Source: Ruminococcaceae bacterium UBA6413 (GTDB lineage: Bacteria; Bacillota; Clostridia; Oscillospirales; Ruminococcaceae). From it: 19,952 bases of DNA. Below, piece by piece: positions 14,616 to 19,952 of this stretch. The stretch spans positions 1-19,952 of the forward strand of contig DJPL01000061.1 of the NCBI GenBank assembly GCA_002437415.1, in the 5' to 3' direction. The position numbers and the translations under genes were made by a program. The notes below the pieces were generated by a model. The model did no database searches. It saw nothing but the letters and a program-made list of their open reading frames with translations, and was not told the DNA's origin. Each line of letters begins with the position of its first letter. The first letter of the stretch is position 1.

Positions 14616-15487
14616 GAAATTTCCTCCGAAAGAAGCGAAACGCTCAGGCGTTTTATTCGCAGTGTGCATGCGGTAATAAGCAGTATGTCGGCTATAACAA
14701 AGTACAGATATGAGTACCATATCGGCTTTATCGGCTCGCGGATTATCTCCGTGTAATGCATCCATATTATGGAATTACCCATAGGAAATAACCACATAAA
14801 ATCGTTGCCGAGGGCGCAGGTAGCCACTCCGAGGGCTATGACCGCGGTACATATGAACATACCTGTCATTTTGCCCGATGATATCCTGCAAATGAGGAGC
14901 ACGAGCGACAAAAGAAAAAGGTATAATATGATGAGTACCAACGTGTGTACCATGGTACATATGGGGTCAAGCTGGTTGTAAAGATTTTCCGGGAGCAACA
15001 GAGTTGCAAAGGTGTTCATCTCGTCGGGGAACTTTGCGGCATAAAATCGTGTCGCTTCACTCCACGATGAATTAAATACGGTGTTGCCGACAGACATTCC
15101 CACGACTGCAAGAAATACGGCAGCTATATAGCTTACAACAGCTGTCAGAGCGAGCAGAGTCTGCCCATAAAGCCAGTTCAGCTTTCCGCTCCTACAGATA
15201 ACGAAGAGTGAGTTGCCGTCAAACTTCGGGAAGTCGCTCATAAGCACAAGAAACACCGACGGCAACAGAAGTACCGCCACCCACGAGTTGCCGACCGCTA
15301 TAAACGGCTCAAGTACATTCATAGGACTGCCGTACCTGTCTGCACGCTGTGCCAGCGTATCAATAAAGAGCGTTTTTATAAATATAAGCAAAACTATAAC
15401 AATGATGCTTCTGGGGTTTGTGATCCATTTTATGTATTCGCACCTTGCGACCGACCACATCTTTGAAAGGCTGATCTGTTTATGCAC
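14612..15487 (-). CDS. ABC-2-type transporter permease (second permease)
   Basis: A 291-residue membrane protein with six predicted helices: one near the N-terminus after the amphipathic MWSVARCEYIKWITNPRS segment, then five more, with a large loop after the first. The layout and ATPase partner fit ABC-2 permeases of the BcrB/LanE-G type. I chose GTG at 15487 (VHKQISLSKMW), which overlaps the previous gene's stop by 8 bases. ATG at 15460 is a shorter alternative but lacks a ribosome site. Longer frames upstream run into the preceding gene and are not plausible. It ends in an ATGA overlap with the ATPase gene. Confidence 0.85.
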   Translation of the reverse strand: MHKQISLSKMWSVARCEYIKWITNPRSIIVIVLLIFIKTLFIDTLAQRADRYGSPMNVLEPFIAVGNSWVAVLLLPSVFLVLMSDFPKFDGNSLFVICRSGKLNWLYGQTLLALTAVVSYIAAVFLAVVGMSVGNTVFNSSWSEATRFYAAKFPDEMNTFATLLLPENLYNQLDPICTMVHTLVLIILYLFLLSLVLLICRISSGKMTGMFICTAVIALGVATCALGNDFMWLFPMGNSIIWMHYTEIIREPIKPIWYSYLYFVIADILLITACTLRIKRLSVSLLSEEIS

Positions 15488-16352
15488 CTTTATCCGCACC
15501 GCCCTTTCCGAAAAATACATATACCGCAAACGAAAGCAGTATAAGCACGCCGTAATAGCACGCAAGAGCGACGGTCGCCCGCGAAACAATACCGTTCGCC
15601 GCAAGCGGAGAAGCCGTATTGCCTATTGTTAAAAGCGCTTCGTTTGTATTACCGATATCCTGCACGGCAAGTCCTGTAAGCCATGAGCCGAGCTGTGTCA
15701 GGCAATACGCGATCATAAACGGGATACAGCATATAAGATACTTGTTTTCGGTGTACGCCGTCACTATCAGCGAAAATATTGACATTACTATCCCATAGAT
15801 AAACATATCGAGCATATTGACAAGATATATTCCGAGCACACCGATACTTTCAAACAGACCGAGCTGAATATCCGAAAAACCGTAATACATCTGAACATCA
15901 TAGCAGTCTATATGCGGAAACCTTATAACCACAACAAGCACATAAAGAAAGTACCCGATAAGACAGCATATGCCGCTTGCGAGCACAGCCGATATGAATT
16001 TTGAGCATTTGAGTCTGCGGTAACCTGTGCGTATAACCTCATAGCGGGTAAAGCCCGAGCTTTTGTCATCGCACAGCGCATTCACAAAGCACAGAGGCAG
16101 AAGCAACGGAAGAAACATATTCAGCCAGCTACCGCCCTTAAGCCCGGACAATACACAGGCGCTGAAGCTGATATCGCCCGTATATATCCGCTGTGTGTCG
16201 ATAAGCAGATCCCAGACCGACAAGGATTGATTTCTGTCGAAATCATAGTCGGCAGAAGCCGTAAAGCATATTGCAAAAATCAGCAACAGGCATATATAAA
16301 ACGACTTATCTCCGAGTATGCGTTTAAGGTAAGAAAGTGTTGCTCTGAACAT
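15480..16352 (-). CDS. ABC-2-type transporter permease (first permease)
   Basis: A 290-residue membrane protein with about six hydrophobic helices. It begins MFRATLSYLKRILGDKSFYICLLL and has a long external-looking loop after helix 1 (SADYDFDRNQSLSVWDLL), as is common in bacitracin/lantibiotic-type ABC-2 permeases. The ATG at 16352 follows GAGGG at 6 bases and begins one base after the stop of the lipoprotein gene (TGATATG), so translation is coupled. The first ten codons of this gene recur as a relic between the two lipoprotein genes (17742-17795). Confidence 0.85.
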   Translation of the reverse strand: MFRATLSYLKRILGDKSFYICLLLIFAICFTASADYDFDRNQSLSVWDLLIDTQRIYTGDISFSACVLSGLKGGSWLNMFLPLLLPLCFVNALCDDKSSGFTRYEVIRTGYRRLKCSKFISAVLASGICCLIGYFLYVLVVVIRFPHIDCYDVQMYYGFSDIQLGLFESIGVLGIYLVNMLDMFIYGIVMSIFSLIVTAYTENKYLICCIPFMIAYCLTQLGSWLTGLAVQDIGNTNEALLTIGNTASPLAANGIVSRATVALACYYGVLILLSFAVYVFFGKGGADKGA

Positions 16353-16353
16353 A

Positions 16354-17745
16354 TCAGCCCTCTTCCTCTTCCGTGTAGAACGCCGCCTTGTTATAACGGA
16401 AATTCTCTCCGGTATCGGCATCTATATAGCAGGTGTACACGAGATCGTTGTTCTTGTTCTGAATAACGACCTTCCACGCGGGGGTCGTTGCACTCTTCTG
16501 CTCCTCAAGCGGAATATCATACGATCCGTAATATTTGAGCGGTGTGTATACAAGGTCGGCACTGAGCACCTCAAACGATACCTGTTCGGTAAGCGACTGC
16601 TCTATTTTGCTTATCGCTTTATCAAACGGAAATAACTCTTCCGTTACCTTTTCATCGGTGATCGAGCCGATTCTTCTGTAGCCGTAAAAGCTGTCAATAT
16701 CATCGGTCGTAACCATACTGCCGTCGCACAGTGTGGTTTCATACATACTGTCACTGCTGAGATAGAAACGATCCCAGTCAAAAGGTATTCCCCCGTATGT
16801 CGGAGTTGTGGTAAAAGAATAGAAATATTTATCCGAATCGTACTGTTGTACCATGACAGACATAACTTTCATATCATATACGGGCGACTTCGGGCAGGGG
16901 GCATTGTTGACATAGCTTTCGAAAAAAGTTACCGCATCGGCAACGCTTATCTCCTTACCGTCAAGCAACCTGAATTTCTCGGTGCTGTCACGGTCGTAGC
17001 TCCCGATCACTTTATAATACCCTCTGATCTCGGCGTCCCAATTTTCAAGGAAAAGATCGTTCTTTTTGCCGTTATCTTCGCAGTAATGCTCAACCAGAAC
17101 ACCCTTGCAGACATTAGACAGATAGTTTCCGATAGGCGGACCGAATTCAAGAAAAATATTGCGATCGGTGATCTCCGAGCTAGCCTTTTCGATCCGATGA
17201 GCATATTCCGAGCCGTCTTTTTCAACAAAATGAGAATAAGGAGAATAGAAATAAAATGATATTACGTTTTTTTCGGAAACCGCATCATCGTAATGCTTCC
17301 TGAAATTCTTTATCGGATATTCGCCTTCTTGCCTATTGCTTTCTTCATCGGGAATATAGTAGTAGGAGAAATAGTCGTCATTAAATTTTTCATTTGGGAA
17401 AAGATATGCGAACATCTCTTTGAAGTCATCATAAAATTCTGACGGAGCCTGTCTGTTTACTGCCGCCTTGTCAAAAGAACAGATATATGAAACGCTCTTT
17501 GGTACAAGGCTCACAAAATCCTCGGATATACTGAACTTTGTGTTCTCGCGGATCATCTTCTTTACTTCGTCGCCGGTATAATAGTTAATTTTATTCTGAC
17601 GCTTTAAAGCTTCCGGAATATCACCGTCGGTATTGTCGGTGCTGTTGCTTGCACTTTCGACATTGCTGTTGATACCGCCGCCACTGCAACCTGCGCAGGC
17701 GCAAAGCATGAAAATTGCGAGTGTTATTGTTAAAAAGCGTTTCAT
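16354..17745 (-). CDS. Lipoprotein partner of the ABC transporter, copy B
   Basis: A 463-residue lipoprotein. The signal peptide MKRFLTITLAIFMLCACAGC gives a lipobox (CAGC) with Cys20 as the lipidated residue, followed by a Ser/Asn-rich linker. The rest is an extracellular domain I do not recognise, rich in aromatic and acidic residues (RNIFLEFGPPIGNYLSNV is a conserved block). The last ~60 residues (AWKVVIQNKNNDLVYTCYID) look PepSY-like. The ATG at 17745 has AAGGAG 8-10 bases upstream. It is a close paralogue of the next gene upstream (17809-19194), nearly identical in the last 100 residues. Position and linkage suggest a substrate-binding, sensing or immunity role outside the membrane. Confidence 0.87.
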   Translation of the reverse strand: MKRFLTITLAIFMLCACAGCSGGGINSNVESASNSTDNTDGDIPEALKRQNKINYYTGDEVKKMIRENTKFSISEDFVSLVPKSVSYICSFDKAAVNRQAPSEFYDDFKEMFAYLFPNEKFNDDYFSYYYIPDEESNRQEGEYPIKNFRKHYDDAVSEKNVISFYFYSPYSHFVEKDGSEYAHRIEKASSEITDRNIFLEFGPPIGNYLSNVCKGVLVEHYCEDNGKKNDLFLENWDAEIRGYYKVIGSYDRDSTEKFRLLDGKEISVADAVTFFESYVNNAPCPKSPVYDMKVMSVMVQQYDSDKYFYSFTTTPTYGGIPFDWDRFYLSSDSMYETTLCDGSMVTTDDIDSFYGYRRIGSITDEKVTEELFPFDKAISKIEQSLTEQVSFEVLSADLVYTPLKYYGSYDIPLEEQKSATTPAWKVVIQNKNNDLVYTCYIDADTGENFRYNKAAFYTEEEEG

Positions 17746-17795
17746 ATACTGTATCTCCTTTTTATATTAAGGTAAGAAAGTGTTGCTCTGAGCAT
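17742..17795 (-). pseudogene. 17-codon relic of the permease 5' end between the lipoprotein genes
   Basis: The frame MLRATLSYLNIKRRYSI starts at 17795. Its first nine codons match the true permease start (MFRATLSYL) apart from one residue. It keeps the same upstream context (GAGGGCTGATATG) and stops in TGA inside an ATGA overlap with lipoprotein B's start. It is a scar of a tandem duplication and may act as a tiny coupled leader peptide. Confidence 0.85.
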
Positions 17796-17808
17796 ATCAG
17801 CCCTCTGT

Positions 17809-19194
17809 CTATTCCGTGTAGAACGCCGCCTTGTCAAAGCTGAAATTGTCGCCTGTATCGGCATCTATATAGCAGGTGTATACAAGATCATTATTCTTGT
17901 TCTGAATAACGACCTTCCATGCGGGCGAGGTTTCCCGCTTCTGCTCTTTAAGCGGAATGTCATACGGACCGTAATATGTCATCTGTTCATATACAAGGTC
18001 GGCGCTGAGTACCTCAAACGATACCTGCTCTGTCAGTGACTGCTCTATTTTGCTTATTGCCTTATCAAAAGGCAGAAGCTTATCCGTTACCTTTTCATCG
18101 GTGATAGACCCCGCTCTTACATAGCCTACAAAGCTGTCCATATCATCGGTCACAGCCATTGTGCCGTAAAAACCCGTGGTCGTGCGCAGTTCGCTTTCGG
18201 AGGAGAGCCGAAAACGACCCCAGTCAAGCGGAATTCCCGCATAGGTAGGCGTGATATAAAACATGAAGAAATATTTATCCTCGCCGCACTTCTTTACATC
18301 GACACCTGTTACCTTGGTGTCATATACCGGATCTTTCGGGCACGGCAGATCATTCATATAGTTTTCAAAGAATACCACCGCGTCCGCAACACTTATCTCC
18401 TTGCCGTCAAGCAATTTGTACTTATCTGTGCAATCGGGAGTGCATGAGCTGACGGTTTCGTATTCTTCACAGATAACGGTTCCTGTGACCTCAAGCCAAT
18501 AATCGTTCTTTTCGCCTTTCTCCTTGCTGTAATACTCCGCAAGTACGCCCTTATTGACGTTTGACAGGTAATTGCCTATAGGCGGTCCGAACTCAAGGAA
18601 TATATTGCGGTCTGTGATCTCTCCCTCGTCCTTTTCAACCCACTCGGCATACGGCGTATAGAAATAATATGATATTTTCCTTTTGCCGTCTGCCGCTTCG
18701 TCAAAATACTTTTTGACGTTTTTTATAGGGTATTCGTCCTCTTTCATATTTTCCATTTCCTCATCTGTTCTGATGTAGTAATAGAAAAAGTAGTCATCGT
18801 CAAATTTTTCGTCCGGGAAAAGATATGCGAACATCTCCTTGAATTCGGTATAAAAATCGGAGATATCCGGTCTGTTGACAGGTGCATAGTCAAAATAGCT
18901 GAGATATGAAACGCTCTTAGGGACGATGCTCTCGAAATCCTCCGATATACTGAACTTTGTGTTTTCTTTGATGATCTTCTTTACTTCGTAATTTGTATAG
19001 TAGGCTATTTCGTTTTTGCGTTTTAACGCTTCGGGAATGCCGGTGTCGTTATCGTCTGTCTTGTCGGTGCTGTCATTATCGGTACTGCTGTCGCTTTGCG
19101 TGCTGTCATTATTTATGCTGTTGTTTTCTTCACTGCACCCTGTAAGCGGGCAGAGTAACAGACTTGCCAGAATAATTGCTAAAAATTTTTTCAT
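17809..19194 (-). CDS. Lipoprotein partner of the ABC transporter, copy A
   Basis: A 461-residue lipoprotein and the first gene of the ABC operon. The signal peptide MKKFLAIILASLLLCPLTGC has lipobox LTGC with Cys20. A Ser/Asp/Thr/Asn-rich low-complexity linker follows (about 21-50). The remainder aligns throughout with copy B, including IPEALKRKNEIAYYTNYEVK, RNIFLEFGPPIGNYLSNV and the near-identical C-terminal PepSY-like part. The ATG at 19194 has AGGAGG 8-9 bases upstream. The middle regions differ more than the ends, as expected of an older duplicate with selection or gene conversion at the ends. Function outside the membrane is inferred only from the lipobox and operon. Confidence 0.87.
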   Translation of the reverse strand: MKKFLAIILASLLLCPLTGCSEENNSINNDSTQSDSSTDNDSTDKTDDNDTGIPEALKRKNEIAYYTNYEVKKIIKENTKFSISEDFESIVPKSVSYLSYFDYAPVNRPDISDFYTEFKEMFAYLFPDEKFDDDYFFYYYIRTDEEMENMKEDEYPIKNVKKYFDEAADGKRKISYYFYTPYAEWVEKDEGEITDRNIFLEFGPPIGNYLSNVNKGVLAEYYSKEKGEKNDYWLEVTGTVICEEYETVSSCTPDCTDKYKLLDGKEISVADAVVFFENYMNDLPCPKDPVYDTKVTGVDVKKCGEDKYFFMFYITPTYAGIPLDWGRFRLSSESELRTTTGFYGTMAVTDDMDSFVGYVRAGSITDEKVTDKLLPFDKAISKIEQSLTEQVSFEVLSADLVYEQMTYYGPYDIPLKEQKRETSPAWKVVIQNKNNDLVYTCYIDADTGDNFSFDKAAFYTE

Positions 19195-19236
19195 TTTTTT
19201 GTTCCTCCTGTGATCTCATGGATTTTTCACATCTTA

Positions 19237-19265
19237 ATTGTAACACATTGTACAATGTGTCGCAA
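19237..19265 (-). promoter_or_regulatory. Promoter of the ABC transporter operon
   Basis: On the minus strand TTGCGA (19260-19265, four of six) and TACAAT (19237-19242, five of six) are 17 bases apart. The first start codon lies about 43 bases downstream of the -10. The weak -35 fits a regulated promoter. Confidence 0.7.
19243..19260. promoter_or_regulatory. 18-bp perfect palindromic operator in the promoter spacer
   Basis: ACACATTGTACAATGTGT is a perfect dyad that fills the whole 17-base spacer between the -35 and -10 of the ABC operon promoter. A dimeric repressor or activator bound here would control the promoter directly. No regulator gene for it is seen within the window. Confidence 0.75.
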
Positions 19266-19272
19266 GGTACTA

Positions 19273-19319
19273 TGTGCAAAAATAATCAACGAAAATCGTG
19301 GAGCATTTTCGTTGATTAT
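19273..19319 (-). terminator. Minus-strand terminator-like hairpin upstream of the ABC promoter
   Basis: A 15-bp perfect stem (19282-19296 with 19305-19319, 8-base loop) is followed on the minus strand by TTTTTGC. It lies upstream of the ABC promoter, so it would end a leftward transcript coming from the right-hand part of the window or beyond. Confidence 0.7.
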
Positions 19320-19422
19320 ATACAAATGGTGGGAAACAGCTGTCAGTTTAAACGTATCAGTTCGTAGAGAAAGTCTGTTTTTAGTGTACTTCTATTATAA
19401 CGTTTTTGTAATTAAGATTGAT

Positions 19423-19484
19423 GGCAGGCTACCGATAGTGCTGTTTGTCGGGTAGCACTTCTCGGGTTCGCTATTCTGCGCGAT
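19423..19484. repeat. 62-bp direct repeat, copy 1
   Basis: It runs from GGCAGGCTACCGATAGTG to CTATTCTGCGCGAT and is repeated 112 bases further on with a handful of changes. It contains an inverted pair GCTACC/GGTAGC. No coding frame uses it convincingly. Confidence 0.75.
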
Positions 19485-19534
19485 GTAGTTTTTTGTTTTT
19501 GGCATAACGAAAATGTTTGATGTTTTTGCGCGAT

Positions 19535-19596
19535 AGCAGGCTACCGATAGTTCTCTTTGTCGGATAGCACTTCTCGGGTTCGCTATTCTATGCGAT
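19535..19596. repeat. 62-bp direct repeat, copy 2
   Basis: It runs from AGCAGGCTACCGATAGTT to CTATTCTATGCGAT. It shares long blocks such as TAGCACTTCTCGGGTTCGCT with copy 1. The 50 bases between the copies are AT-rich. Confidence 0.75.
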
Positions 19597-19952
19597 AACG
19601 TTGCTGCTATGAACGAGGGAAAGCACCAAAGGGACTAGGTGCAAGTCTGAGCCTTGCTTACACAAGGCTCGTGCACTCCGCTAAAGCTCCGTTGGACTTA
19701 GCAGCCCAGTGCAGCGAAGCGAAACGTCCGAGTGCTTGCGAAAGCAAGACTCAACCCTGTACCCTTAGGTTTTCCCCAAAATCAGTTATTCCTCTTGAGC
19801 GACGAGAGGAGCGGGAGCATTGCTTTTGCAATGCTCAGTCACGCATCCCTCTTTCCTTACCCACACCCATACCCCGCTAGGGTGTTGGCTAAACTCGTAC
19901 AACCTCCCGAATATCGTATATCCTGTCATTTCAGGAACGCTTAACGCTACAC
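19597..19952. other. Gene-free, hairpin-rich stretch to the window end
   Basis: I see no gene. Hairpins include GAGCCTTG/CAAGGCTC (19649-19670), CTTGC-GAAA-GCAAG (near 19735-19750) and GAGCATTGC-TTTT-GCAATGCTC (19815-19836). The layered short stems resemble a structured RNA or a repeat cluster like the one at 3322-3664. It matches no RNA family I can name. Confidence 0.5.

Noticed and set aside
14616..14765. Longer N-terminus for the ABC ATPase
   Set aside because: The extension runs back into the permease gene. The ATG at 14615 has a strong ribosome site and the usual ATGA overlap.
19597..19952. Group II intron or known riboswitch
   Set aside because: I found no domain V-like hairpin, intron protein or recognised riboswitch core on either strand.

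Overview
The window looks like chromosomal DNA of a gut-type Clostridia bacterium, probably Oscillospiraceae (Ruminococcus or [Eubacterium] siraeum-like). This is inferred from sigma-A promoters, strong AGGAGG-type ribosome sites, a T-box riboswitch, moderate GC and the style of the proteins; no marker gene proves it. No rRNA, tRNA, CRISPR array or transposase was seen.

Layout. Positions 1-830 hold no convincing gene, only hairpins and one copy of a repeat family. Two leftward genes follow: a lone type IV pilin-like protein (833-1582) and a MATE exporter (1760-3136). Positions 3137-3930 are non-coding and dense in structured repeats. A consensus promoter (3929-3957) then drives a T-box leader with a likely Trp (UGG) specifier, followed after about 460 nt by trpB2 (4704-6077). 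Between riboswitch and gene sits an array of four 26-bp hairpin repeats; a related two-unit array sits just before the MATE gene, in the same orientation relative to the gene.

Positions 6187-13784 are the most interesting part. A leftward operon encodes an SPFH/band-7 protein with three C-terminal zinc ribbons, a four-helix membrane protein, and two paralogous proteins built as zinc ribbon, TPR-like region, TIR domain and C-terminal membrane segment(s). An AT-rich gene of unknown function follows. A divergent XRE-type regulator lies at the head. The operon promoter matches the consensus at both hexamers, and one arm of an inverted repeat lies inside its spacer and touches the regulator's own promoter. 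This suggests a tightly repressed, inducible membrane-stress or defence module in which TIR NADase-like proteins work with an SPFH scaffold. That function is inference. The second TIR gene arose by tandem duplication, shown by a 54-bp remnant of the membrane-protein gene's 3' end.

Positions 13980-19194 are a compact leftward ABC transporter operon: two paralogous lipoproteins, two ABC-2-type permeases and an ATPase of the BcrA/LanF type, with overlapping or touching genes. Here too a duplication left a relic, a 17-codon remnant of the permease start between the lipoprotein genes. The promoter spacer is filled by an 18-bp perfect palindrome. The last 750 bases carry no gene but hold a terminator-like hairpin, a 62-bp direct repeat and several further hairpins.
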